This document shows positions 55,745-63,963 of a DNA stretch of 64,000 nucleotides, in pieces (the first letter of the stretch is position 1; every line of letters begins with the position of its first letter). This DNA is from Rhodococcus opacus B4 (GTDB lineage Bacteria; Actinomycetota; Actinomycetes; Mycobacteriales; Mycobacteriaceae). The notes under the pieces were generated by a model that saw nothing but the letters and a program-made list of their open reading frames with translations, had not been told where the DNA came from and did no database searches. The stretch spans positions 5,270,001 to 5,334,000 of the forward strand of contig NC_012522.1 of NCBI RefSeq assembly GCF_000010805.1, given 5' to 3'. The translations under genes were made by a program, and so were the position numbers.

Positions 55745-57241
55745 ATGGATGCCTTGGATGTCTCCCGGTGGCAGTTCGGCATAACCACCGTGTATCACTT
55801 CATCCTCGTTCCGCTGACGATCGGCCTCGCCCCGCTGATCGCCGTCATGCAGACGATGTGGGTGGTCACCGGAAAGGACCACTGGTACCGGCTCACCAAG
55901 TTCTTCGGGAAACTCTTCCTGATCAACTTCGCGCTCGGCGTCGCCACCGGCATCGTGCAGGAATTCCAGTTCGGGATGAACTGGAGCGAGTACTCGCGCT
56001 TCGTCGGCGACGTGTTCGGCGCGCCCCTCGCACTCGAGGGACTGGTGGCGTTCTTCCTCGAGTCGACGTTCCTCGGACTCTGGATCTTCGGTTGGGGCAG
56101 GCTGCCCAAGCTCGTCCACCTGGCCACCATCTGGCTCGTGGCGATCGGCGTGAACGCGTCCGCGTACTTCATCATCACCGCCAACTCGTTCATGCAGCAC
56201 CCGGTCGGGGCCGTGTACAACCCCGAGACCGGGCGCGCGGAACTCACCAGCATCTGGACGCTGCTCACCAACAACACCGCCCTCGCGGCGTTCCCCCACG
56301 TCGTCGCCGGAGCCTTCCTCACCGCAGGCACGTTCGTGGCCGGCGTCGGCGGCTGGTGGATGGTCCGCAGCATGCGCAAGGCGAAGGAAGCCACCGAACC
56401 GGAGGTCGCGAAGAAGCACGAGGAGACCGCCCGGACGATGTTCCGCCCGGTCACGATCCTCGCGCTGTGGGTCATGGTGGCCTCCGGAATCGGACTCGCG
56501 ATCACCGGCGACATCCAGGGCAAGCTGATGTTCGAACAGCAACCCATGAAGATGGCGTCGGCCGAATCGCTGTGCCACACCGAAACCGGTGCCGACTTCT
56601 CGATCCTCACCGTCGGAACCCAGAACAACTGCGAGAGCATCACCCAGCTCATCAAGATTCCCGGGCTCACCTCGTTCCTGGCGGACGGCACCTTCGACTC
56701 CACCGTCGAGGGCGTCACCGAGATCCAGGCCCGCTACGAGGAGATGTACGGGCCCGGCAACTACAAGCCCAACCTGTTCGTCACCTACTGGACGTTCCGC
56801 GCGATGATCGGCTGGGCCGCGGGGTCGGCGCTGCTCGCCGTGGTCGGCCTGTGGATGACCCGCGGCGGCCGGGTCCCGGACAAGAAGTGGTTCGGCTGGC
56901 TGTCGATCGCCGTCATCCCGACGCCGTTCCTCGGGAACAGCGCGGGCTGGGTGTTCACCGAGATGGGCCGCCAGCCGTGGGTCGTGGCACCCAACCCGAC
57001 AGGTGTGGACATGATCAGACTGACTGTCGACCAAGGTGTCTCGAATCACTCGCCGTGGACCGTCTGGGTCTCGCTCATCACGTTCACCGTGGTCTACGGA
57101 GCACTGGCCGTCGTGTGGTTCACGCTGATCCGCCGCTACACGGTGGAGGGGCCACTCGAACACGACGCGCATCCACCGGGTGACGACCACGACGAGCCCG
57201 AAGAACCGGGCAAACCCGAACAACTCTCGTTCGCGTACTAG
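55745..57241 (+). CDS. cydA: Cytochrome bd ubiquinol/menaquinol oxidase subunit I
   Basis: A 498-residue membrane protein with about nine segments. The N-terminal RWQFGITTVYHFILVPLTIG carries the haem b595 His ligand, GWVFTEMGRQPW is the conserved segment near the quinol site, and LTVDQGVSNHSP leads into the last segments. The quinol loop is of the short type. With CydB it reduces oxygen to water at high affinity using menaquinol. GGAG stands upstream of the ATG. It heads the cydABDC operon. Confidence 0.95.
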   Translation: MDALDVSRWQFGITTVYHFILVPLTIGLAPLIAVMQTMWVVTGKDHWYRLTKFFGKLFLINFALGVATGIVQEFQFGMNWSEYSRFVGDVFGAPLALEGLVAFFLESTFLGLWIFGWGRLPKLVHLATIWLVAIGVNASAYFIITANSFMQHPVGAVYNPETGRAELTSIWTLLTNNTALAAFPHVVAGAFLTAGTFVAGVGGWWMVRSMRKAKEATEPEVAKKHEETARTMFRPVTILALWVMVASGIGLAITGDIQGKLMFEQQPMKMASAESLCHTETGADFSILTVGTQNNCESITQLIKIPGLTSFLADGTFDSTVEGVTEIQARYEEMYGPGNYKPNLFVTYWTFRAMIGWAAGSALLAVVGLWMTRGGRVPDKKWFGWLSIAVIPTPFLGNSAGWVFTEMGRQPWVVAPNPTGVDMIRLTVDQGVSNHSPWTVWVSLITFTVVYGALAVVWFTLIRRYTVEGPLEHDAHPPGDDHDEPEEPGKPEQLSFAY

Positions 57242-57252
57242 GGGAGACGGTC

Positions 57253-58290
57253 ATGGGACTTCAAGAGGTGTGGTTCATCCTGATCGCGGTGCTCTTCATC
57301 GGGTATTTCGTCCTCGAGGGATTCGATTTCGGTGTCGGCATGCTGATGCCGGTGCTGGGCAGGCGCAAGGACCCCGAAGGCGACACCCGTCGACGGGTGG
57401 TGCTCAACACGATCGGCCCGGTATGGGACGGCAACGAGGTGTGGTTGATCACCGGCGGCGGTGCGTTGTTCGCGGCGTTCCCGGAGTGGTACGCCACCCT
57501 GTTCTCCGGCTTCTACCTGCCGCTGCTGATCATTCTCGTCGCGCTGATCGTCCGGATCTGCGCCATCGAGTACCGCGGCAAGATCGACGACGACACCTGG
57601 CGCCGACGGTGTGACTGGGGCATCGTCTTCGGGTCCTGGGTGCCCGCCGTGCTGTGGGGTGTCGCGTTCGCGAACATCGTGCGGGGCGTCGACATCGACG
57701 CCGACAAGCAGGTCACGTCGAACCTGTTCGATCTGCTCAACCCCTATGCCCTGCTGGGTGGTCTGACGACCGCACTCGTGTTCGCCCTGCACGGCGCGGT
57801 GTTCCTCGCGCTCAAGACGGCCGACGAAGTACGCACGGACGCCGTCGAACTGGCGTCCCGACTGGCCCTCCCGGCCGTTCCGGTGGCGGGCGCGTTCGTG
57901 CTGTGGACGCAGCTGGCGCACGGCACGGGCTGGACGTGGTTCCTCGTCGTGATCGCCGCCGGCGCCCTCCTCGGGGTGGTCGCGTTCACCCGCGCCGAGC
58001 GGGAAGGCTGGGCGTTCCTGCTCACGTCGATCGCCGTCATCGCCACGGTGGCACTGCTGTTCGGTTCGCTGTTCCCCGACGTCATGCCGTCCACCCTGGA
58101 CGCCGCCTACAGCCTGACCATCGAGAACGCGTCGTCGAGTCCGTACACCCTGAAGGTGATGACGTGGGCCGCAGCCTTCCTCACCCCGGTGGTGCTGATC
58201 TACCAGGGCTGGACGTACTGGGTGTTCCGGCAACGGATCTCGACCAAGCACATCCCGCCGTCGATCGGTCTCCCACTCGAGCGCAGATGA
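57253..58290 (+). CDS. cydB: Cytochrome bd oxidase subunit II
   Basis: A 345-residue membrane protein with about eight to nine segments. VWFILIAVLFIGYFVLEGFD is the family's N-terminal signature; TIGPVWDGNEVWLITGGGAL and SGFYLPLLIILVALIVR follow. It pairs with CydA. It starts 11 bp after cydA and overlaps cydD by 4 bp (ATGA). Confidence 0.95.
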   Translation: MGLQEVWFILIAVLFIGYFVLEGFDFGVGMLMPVLGRRKDPEGDTRRRVVLNTIGPVWDGNEVWLITGGGALFAAFPEWYATLFSGFYLPLLIILVALIVRICAIEYRGKIDDDTWRRRCDWGIVFGSWVPAVLWGVAFANIVRGVDIDADKQVTSNLFDLLNPYALLGGLTTALVFALHGAVFLALKTADEVRTDAVELASRLALPAVPVAGAFVLWTQLAHGTGWTWFLVVIAAGALLGVVAFTRAEREGWAFLLTSIAVIATVALLFGSLFPDVMPSTLDAAYSLTIENASSSPYTLKVMTWAAAFLTPVVLIYQGWTYWVFRQRISTKHIPPSIGLPLERR

Positions 58291-59975
58291 GCACAGCGGT
58301 AGGCGACGCACCCCGCCCGGCACGGGAGGGTGCGTCCCGGCGTCCCGTCGACCCCCGGTTGTGGCGGTACTCGGCGGCCGCCCGCGGATATCTCGTCCTC
58401 ACGGTCGGGCTGTCGATGGTCGATGTCGCGATGGTCATCGTGTCGGCGCTCATGATCGGCCGCGTGCTCGGCGGGGTGATCGTCGACGACGCCACCGACC
58501 TCGGCCGGTGGTCCACCGAACTGGTGGTGCTCGCCGTCGCGGTGGGGATCCGGGTTCTCGGCACCTGGCTGCAGTCCCGCTTCGCGCACCGGTCCGCGAC
58601 CCGGGTCGTGGCGGAACTGAAGGGGGAGGTGCTCGGTGTCGCCACGCGGATGCGGCCGCGTGAACTCGATCCGCGCCGGGACGAGATCGCGACCGTGCTC
58701 ACCCGCGGCATCGACGGGCTCGTGCCGTACCTCACCGGGTATCTTCCAGCCCTGGTGCTCGCGGGCACGCTCACTCCGGCGACGTTGGTGGTCATCGCGT
58801 TTCAGGATCTGACGTCCGCGGCCATCATCTTCGTCACGCTGCCGCTGATCCCGGTCTTCATGATCCTCATCGGCCTGCTCACCAAGGGCAAGGCCGCCAA
58901 GACCCTGACCGCGATGACCACGTTGTCCTCACAACTCCTCGACCTGCTGGCAGGTCTGCCCACGCTGCGGGCGCTCGGCCGCGAGCAGGGCCCGGTGACG
59001 CGGGTACGTGAACTCGGCGACGCCCACCGCCGCACCACGATGTCGGCGCTGCGGGTGGCGTTCCTGTCGTCGATGGTGCTCGAACTGCTGGCCACGCTGT
59101 GCGTCGCGCTCGTCGCCGTGAGCATCGGACTCCGGCTGGTGTACGGGGGGATGGAACTCGAAGCGGGAATCGTGGCACTGATCCTCGCGCCCGAGGTGTA
59201 CCTCCCGCTGCGGAGGGTCGGAACCCAGTTCCACGCCGCCGAGGACGGAATGGCCGCCGCGAGCAGGGCCTTCGCCGTGATCGATACCGACCTTTCAGTC
59301 GACTCCGACGGCGCGGTCGTGGTGGACGCGAACGGGGCGCGTCTCGAATTCGACGGCCTGGACGTCCGGTCCCGGCGCGGACCGGCGCCGCACCGACTGA
59401 CGGGGGTCGTCGAACCCGGCGTGGTGACCGTGCTGACCGGACCGAACGGATCCGGGAAAACGACTGCGGTACACGCACTTCTCGGTCTCGTAGAACCGGC
59501 GCGGGGCGACGTGCGCGTGGCCGGCGCACCCGTGGGCTCGCTCGACCGGTCCGCGTGGTGGGCGCAGGTGGCGTGGCTGCCCCAGCATCCCGTTCTCGTT
59601 CCCGGCACCCTGGACGAGAACCTGCGGCTGACCGGAGACGTCGTCGACCTCGAACAGGCGTGCGCCGCCACGGGTTTCGACGAGGTGCTCGCCGAACTTC
59701 CCGACGGGTGGAACACGCGGGTCGGATCCGGCGGAACGGGACTGTCGCTCGGTCAGCGGCAGCGTCTCGCGCTGACCCGGGTGCTCGCCACCCGGCGTCC
59801 GGTGCTGGTGCTCGACGAACCGACCGCACACCTCGACGACGCGTCGGAGCGCACCGTGCTGGATTCCCTGCGGCACCTCGCCGCCGCAGGCCGGACGGTC
59901 GTGGTCGTCGGGCACCGGCCGGCCGTGCTCGCGGCCGCCGACCGGGTGATCGGGGTGAGCGCCGATGTCGCGTGA
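58287..59975 (+). CDS. cydD: Thiol exporter CydDC, CydD subunit (ABC transporter)
   Basis: A 562-residue half transporter. About six membrane segments (40-320) precede an ATPase domain with Walker A TGPNGSGKTTA, signature LSLGQRQRL and Walker B VLVLDEPTAHL. CydDC exports cysteine or related thiols or haem-linked reductant needed for cytochrome bd assembly. The start ATG 58287 overlaps the cydB stop. The ATPase is followed 11 bp before its end by the start of cydC. Confidence 0.92.
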   Translation: MSTAVGDAPRPAREGASRRPVDPRLWRYSAAARGYLVLTVGLSMVDVAMVIVSALMIGRVLGGVIVDDATDLGRWSTELVVLAVAVGIRVLGTWLQSRFAHRSATRVVAELKGEVLGVATRMRPRELDPRRDEIATVLTRGIDGLVPYLTGYLPALVLAGTLTPATLVVIAFQDLTSAAIIFVTLPLIPVFMILIGLLTKGKAAKTLTAMTTLSSQLLDLLAGLPTLRALGREQGPVTRVRELGDAHRRTTMSALRVAFLSSMVLELLATLCVALVAVSIGLRLVYGGMELEAGIVALILAPEVYLPLRRVGTQFHAAEDGMAAASRAFAVIDTDLSVDSDGAVVVDANGARLEFDGLDVRSRRGPAPHRLTGVVEPGVVTVLTGPNGSGKTTAVHALLGLVEPARGDVRVAGAPVGSLDRSAWWAQVAWLPQHPVLVPGTLDENLRLTGDVVDLEQACAATGFDEVLAELPDGWNTRVGSGGTGLSLGQRQRLALTRVLATRRPVLVLDEPTAHLDDASERTVLDSLRHLAAAGRTVVVVGHRPAVLAAADRVIGVSADVA

Positions 59976-61644
59976 CCCGCTGCTCCGGGCGCTGCCGCTC
60001 CTCGACCTGCAACCCGGGCGGGTGCTGCGTGCCGTCGCCGCGGGTGTCGCCACCCTGGGGAGCGCTCTCGCGCTGGCGGCGCTGTCGGCGTGGCTGATCA
60101 CGAGGGCATGGCAGATGCCGCCCGTCCTGGACCTCAGCGTGGCCGTGGTGGCGGTACGGGCCCTCGGCATCTCCCGCGGCGTCTTCCGCTACCTCGAGCG
60201 GCTCGCCACCCACGACACCGCCCTCCGCGGAACCACCTCCGCCCGCACCCGGCTGTACCAGCGGCTCGCGGACGGGGACCCCGCCGCCGCTGCCGGACTC
60301 CGCCGCGGCGAACTGCTCGCGCGCACCGGGGCCGACGTCGACACCCTCGGTGACGTCGTGGTCCGCGCGCTCGTCCCGATCGCGGTGTCCGTGGTCCTGG
60401 CCGTCGCCGCCGTCGGCATCCTCGCGGTGATCTCGCCTGCCGCGGCGCTCGTACTCGCGGTGGCGCTCGCGGTGTCGGGGGTCGCGGCACCCTGGTTGTC
60501 TGCACGGGCCGCCCGCCTCGCCGAGACGTCCGGGGCGCAGGCGCGCGCCCGGTTCAGCGGGGACGCCGTCACCGCCCTCGATCACGCCGCGGAACTCCGC
60601 GTCGCAGGTCGCCTCGACCGCGCGGAGTCGCGGGCCGTCGACGCCGAGCGCGCCGCGGTCTCGGCCACCGACCGCGCCGCCGCACCCAGCGCGTTCGCGG
60701 ACGCCGCCACTCCGCTGGCGGTCGGGGTGAGCGTGATCGCGTCGCTGCTCATCGGCATGGACCTGTACTCGTCGGGGACCATGAGCCCGATGGCGATGGG
60801 CATCCTCGTGCTGCTGCCGCTGTCCGCGTTCGAGGCGACGGCGGCACTGCCCGCGGCGGCGGTCGCGCTGACCCGGGCCCGGATCGCGTCCCGTCGCATC
60901 CTCGCCGTGCTGGACTCCGCGGTCGCGGACCCACACCCCGGAGACCGGGACCTCGACGGACCGGCAGAGGTGGTCGCGAAGGATCTGCGATGCGGGTGGC
61001 CCGGAGGTCAGGTCACCGCGCCGCTCGATCTCGACCTGCCGCCGGGCGCCCGGGTCGCGATCGTCGGGGGCAGCGGGTCCGGGAAGACGACCACCCTGAT
61101 GACCCTCGCCGGGTTGCTCCCACCCGTGTCGGGGACGGTCCGGGTCGACGGCGTCGACCTCCACCGCATCAGGTCCGGGGCCCTGCGCCGGAACGTCGGG
61201 TTCTTCGCGGAGGACGCGCACCTCTTCGACACGTCCGTGATCGAGAATCTGCGGGTGGCGCGGGGCGACATCGACGAGGCGGAGGCCCTCGCCGTCCTGG
61301 AGTCCGTCGGGCTCGGGGGCTGGGTGTCCGGGCTGCCGGAGGGCGTGCGCACCACCCTCGCCGGCGGAGCCCGGGCGGTGTCGGGCGGGCAGCGTCGCCG
61401 ACTGCTTCTCGCCCGCGCGCTGCTGTCGCCCGACCGGGTGCTGTTGCTGGACGAGCCGACCGAGCATCTCGACGCCGACGCGGGCGCCGACCTGCTGCGG
61501 AGACTGCTCGCACGCGACGGCGGACTGGTGTCGCCGCAGCGCACCATCGTGGTGGTCACTCACCAGCTTCCGGAGGATACCAGCGCTGACCTGGTGATAC
61601 GCGTGGAGAAAGCTGAGAGCGAAAATGCGTTGCCGAGTCCGTGA
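59965..61644 (+). CDS. cydC: Thiol exporter CydDC, CydC subunit (ABC transporter)
   Basis: A 559-residue half transporter. The membrane domain (about 25-300) includes AVRALGISRGVFRYLERLAT, typical of CydC. The ATPase has Walker A GGSGSGKTTT, signature VSGGQRRRL and Walker B VLLLDEPTEHL. It forms a heterodimer with CydD. Its ATG overlaps cydD by 11 bp. Confidence 0.92.
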   Translation: MSRDPLLRALPLLDLQPGRVLRAVAAGVATLGSALALAALSAWLITRAWQMPPVLDLSVAVVAVRALGISRGVFRYLERLATHDTALRGTTSARTRLYQRLADGDPAAAAGLRRGELLARTGADVDTLGDVVVRALVPIAVSVVLAVAAVGILAVISPAAALVLAVALAVSGVAAPWLSARAARLAETSGAQARARFSGDAVTALDHAAELRVAGRLDRAESRAVDAERAAVSATDRAAAPSAFADAATPLAVGVSVIASLLIGMDLYSSGTMSPMAMGILVLLPLSAFEATAALPAAAVALTRARIASRRILAVLDSAVADPHPGDRDLDGPAEVVAKDLRCGWPGGQVTAPLDLDLPPGARVAIVGGSGSGKTTTLMTLAGLLPPVSGTVRVDGVDLHRIRSGALRRNVGFFAEDAHLFDTSVIENLRVARGDIDEAEALAVLESVGLGGWVSGLPEGVRTTLAGGARAVSGGQRRRLLLARALLSPDRVLLLDEPTEHLDADAGADLLRRLLARDGGLVSPQRTIVVVTHQLPEDTSADLVIRVEKAESENALPSP

Positions 61645-61667
61645 GGGCGGCGTACGTTCTTGAGTAC

Positions 61668-61790
61668 ACGAGGAAGGAGGTGGTCTGAAATTGAATGACA
61701 GACGGACACGTGAGGTGGCTGCCAGCTAGCCGCTACCGCTGACGGAATTCACTGACCGCGCGAGCGGCGAGCGAATCCCAGGCAGCTACC
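61668..61790 (+). other. Structured segment after cydC with strong Shine-Dalgarno and micro-ORFs
   Basis: No normal gene fits here. GGAAGGAGGTGG at 61672-61683 is an almost ideal ribosome binding site. Candidate starts are TTG 61691 (12 codons, reading LNDRRTREVAAS then stop) and ATG 61695 (15 codons, reading MTDGHVRWLPASRYR then stop). GGTGGCTGCC (61714-61723) can pair with GGCAGCTACC (61781-61790) in 9 of 10 positions, directly before a terminator-like hairpin. It could be a leader-peptide region, a small RNA, or a small translated gene. Confidence 0.5.
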
Positions 61791-61858
61791 CGGCCCCCGA
61801 GCCCCCGGTCTGGTCCAGATCGGGACCGGTGCACCAGCACCGGAAGGCTCGGGGGCCG
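61791..61858 (+). terminator. Terminator-like hairpin closing the cyd operon or the RNA after it
   Basis: CGGCCCCCGAGCC and GGCTCGGGGGCCG form a perfect 13-bp outer stem. The 42-nt interior holds a second small hairpin around GGTC/GACC. A short GTTGTG follows. Confidence 0.65.
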
Positions 61859-61873
61859 TTGTGCGCTTCGCGC

Positions 61874-61917
61874 CCGTGAGTACTTCTTAACCGCCCGACG
61901 TTAATAAGTACTCACGG
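61874..61917. repeat. 44-bp palindromic repeat, copy 1
   Basis: Arms CCGTGAGTACTT and AAGTACTCACGG are perfect 12-bp inverted copies around a 20-nt centre. It differs from copy 2 at 63036 in 4 of 44 positions and has the same orientation. On the minus strand it contributes the last nine codons (REYLLTSGG) and stop of the neighbouring gene. Confidence 0.85.
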
Positions 61918-62939
61918 CCGCGCGGGCACGGGTTCGGCCCACTCCAACCGCCCCGCTCGAGAACCGCCCGCACCTCGGCCGCGACGTCGCACGAGCGCCT
62001 CGTCACCTCCTCCCAGCCGTACACCAGTGTCGCCTTCCCCGCGAGTTCCGCCGCGTTGCCGCGACGCCGGTCGCGCAGAGTCACCGACCGCGACGAGTGG
62101 TATCGCAGCCCGTCCAGCCGCACGAGGAGCGGAACGCCGCTGTCCGAGTAGTCCACGTCCTCGTACAGCGTCTTCCCGTCGACGAGCATCGGCGACTGTC
62201 GCCGAGCGGCCGGCTGTCCATGGGCGAGTTCGACGTCGACGGCGTACCGGTGCTCCAGAATCGACTGGACACCGCTCGAGACGAACGTCAGCGCGTCGGT
62301 CAGCGCCTTGCGGTATCGGCGCGGCGGACGCTGCTCGATGCGTCGAAGCAACGCGGTCACCGACACGTTGCTGCCGGTGACCGCCGCGACGACGACACGC
62401 GCGGCTTCCGGCGCCGACGGCTCCTCGACGGCCAGATCGACGACGGTGTCGGCCAGGGACGTCCGCGGCAGGAGCGTCGGGACGAGGATGTGAGCGTGCG
62501 CCCGGGACCGGTGCACCACGACCCCCGGGTGGAGGAGATCGCCCTCACGGGGGACCAGACGGTCGGATCGCCGTCCGACCTTGCGATACGTCGGTCCCTG
62601 GGGCTCGGCCGACAACCCGTAGGGCACGGTGACGTGGATCGGCCCCTCGGGATCGACGGGCACCAGCGCCCACTCCTCGGCCGGGGTCCGGTGGCTGAGA
62701 ATCGCGCGGGGACCGCCGAACAGCAGCGCCGCCCACAGCATCATCGGCCGGTCGAGGGGGCCGTTGGTGACGGCGTACACGCCGTGCAGGACCGCCGACC
62801 ACTGGCCGGATTCCACCATGTGCTGAATCTGCCGGGTCGAGATGCCCAGCCCGCGCAATTGCCGGGCCGTGACCAGGCCGTGCTGGTGGTCGAGGACGCG
62901 CTGGAACTCGGGCTTGAAGTCGATCGTCGCAGGTGTCAT
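61887..62939 (-). CDS. AbiEi-like winged-helix / DUF559-like protein
   Basis: A 350-residue protein. The N-terminal part (DHQHGLVTARQLRGLGISTR, then RQIQHMVESGQWSAVLHGVY) is the winged helix of type IV antitoxins (AbiEi_4). The middle has LFGGPRAILSHRTPAEEWAL. The C-terminal third resembles DUF559/Vsr-like endonucleases: LYEDVDYSDSG, LDGLRYHSSRSVTLRDRRRG, then LVYGWEEV. In relatives I remember, an E-x-D-G motif is present; here it reads RLDG, so nuclease activity may be lost. No AbiEii-type toxin gene is adjacent. ATG 62939 is preferred over an upstream start because the winged helix then begins normally. The gene is bracketed by two 44-bp palindromic direct repeats, and its stop lies inside one. 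Confidence 0.75.
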   Translation of the reverse strand: MTPATIDFKPEFQRVLDHQHGLVTARQLRGLGISTRQIQHMVESGQWSAVLHGVYAVTNGPLDRPMMLWAALLFGGPRAILSHRTPAEEWALVPVDPEGPIHVTVPYGLSAEPQGPTYRKVGRRSDRLVPREGDLLHPGVVVHRSRAHAHILVPTLLPRTSLADTVVDLAVEEPSAPEAARVVVAAVTGSNVSVTALLRRIEQRPPRRYRKALTDALTFVSSGVQSILEHRYAVDVELAHGQPAARRQSPMLVDGKTLYEDVDYSDSGVPLLVRLDGLRYHSSRSVTLRDRRRGNAAELAGKATLVYGWEEVTRRSCDVAAEVRAVLERGGWSGPNPCPRGREYLLTSGG

Positions 62940-63035
62940 GGACGCGACGGTGCGCACGCAGGCCGACAGGAAACGCCCGAAGAAGGCCGATTTCAACTGG
63001 CCTGCGGATGAACGTCAGGTTGTGGATAACCCGAG

Positions 63036-63079
63036 CCGTGAGTACTTGTCAACCGCCCGCGGTTAATAAGTACTCACGG
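63036..63079. repeat. 44-bp palindromic repeat, copy 2
   Basis: Same 12-bp arms CCGTGAGTACTT / AAGTACTCACGG as copy 1, in direct orientation and 1.1 kb away. It lies 96 bp upstream of the AbiEi/DUF559-like start and 3 bp before the nitrobindin stop. Confidence 0.85.
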
Positions 63080-63082
63080 GCG

Positions 63083-63805
63083 CTAGCCAACGTAGCGGGA
63101 CAGCCGCGCGGAGAGGTGGGGGCGCAGTTCCCCGTCGGCGATGATGCGTTCCTCGACGTACGCGAGGTCGCCGCCCTCGACGATGCCGTAGAGACGCTTG
63201 GCGCCCCCGACCAGAACACCGGAGGTGCTGCGGATCACGACATCGGTCGCGAGCTCCCACGACGACTGGGTGAGGGCGCGGCCGTAGAACAGTTCGACGA
63301 TGCCGGAGCTGTGGGCGAGGAGAAGTTCGACGACTTCCTCGTTGGTGCTGCCGGGAATGCCGTCTCCGCTGATCCGCCAGAAGCCGGTCTCGTGGAGGTC
63401 GGGGCGCACGTATTCGCCGTCGGTGCCCAGAACCCAGGTCTGGGATTTCCACTCGAGGTAGTTGCCACCGTTGTGGGAGACGATGATCTGCTGCCCGAAG
63501 TGGTAGTCGCCGGTGTCGGGGTCGTGGCCTTCCCCTTCGCCGCGCCAGACACCCACGAGCGGCAGTACCGCGAGGAGTTCGTTGTTCAGATCCGGGCCGA
63601 GGCGAAGATTTGCGGTGTCCTCGGGCAGCGGAAGGTCCGGAAGCTGCGGGATGTTCCGCGACGCCGTCGTCTTGGCACGCTCGACGGCGTCAGCGACAGC
63701 TGCGTCACCGCTACCACGACGCACGGTGGGGGTGCCCCCAGCGGGGTCGCTCGTAGTCGGGTGCTCGGAAGGCGAATCTGCGCCTGCGTCCGGGGTTTGA
63801 CTCAC
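63083..63805 (-). CDS. Nitrobindin family haem-binding protein (FABP-like)
   Basis: A 240-residue protein. The first 75 or so residues are a low-complexity Ser/Pro/Gly/Ala-rich extension. A ten-stranded barrel follows with the family motif GxWxGxG in [49 protein letters not shown] has the central strands, and His230 in [10 protein letters not shown] near the C-terminus is the expected haem ligand. Relatives bind ferric haem and react with nitric oxide or peroxynitrite. The GTG at 63805 overlaps the stop of an upstream micro-gene by 4 bp. Confidence 0.88.
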   Translation of the reverse strand: MSQTPDAGADSPSEHPTTSDPAGGTPTVRRGSGDAAVADAVERAKTTASRNIPQLPDLPLPEDTANLRLGPDLNNELLAVLPLVGVWRGEGEGHDPDTGDYHFGQQIIVSHNGGNYLEWKSQTWVLGTDGEYVRPDLHETGFWRISGDGIPGSTNEEVVELLLAHSSGIVELFYGRALTQSSWELATDVVIRSTSGVLVGGAKRLYGIVEGGDLAYVEERIIADGELRPHLSARLSRYVG

Positions 63806-63900
63806 GACTCGTCGGTGACCAGGCGGTAGATCGTGTAGAGGGAGAACCACGTGATCAACACGGCGGCAAGGACAAGAAGTACCTCGAAGAAGATAACCAC
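63802..63900 (-). CDS. 32-residue single-span membrane peptide coupled to nitrobindin
   Basis: The peptide starts at a GTG and reads [20 protein letters not shown], then [12 protein letters not shown]. It is one hydrophobic span of about 20 residues followed by a short charged tail. AGGA lies about 8 nt upstream. The stop overlaps the nitrobindin GTG (GTGA), as is usual for true gene pairs in this genome. I do not recognise a family; it may be an anchor or accessory peptide. Confidence 0.6.
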   Translation of the reverse strand: MVIFFEVLLVLAAVLITWFSLYTIYRLVTDES

Positions 63901-63963
63901 GGTGACATCCTAAACCGAACCCGTCGAGCGGTCGAAACGGGAGGCGGCTTACCGTCACTGCGG

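Noticed and set aside
58879-61563. Minus-strand frame of about 890 codons opposite cydD and cydC
   Set aside because: Arg/Ala/Gly-rich shadow of two complete ABC transporter genes.
61791-61858. 6C-type small RNA because of runs of C
   Set aside because: The C runs are in the stem, not in two hairpin loops as 6C RNA requires.
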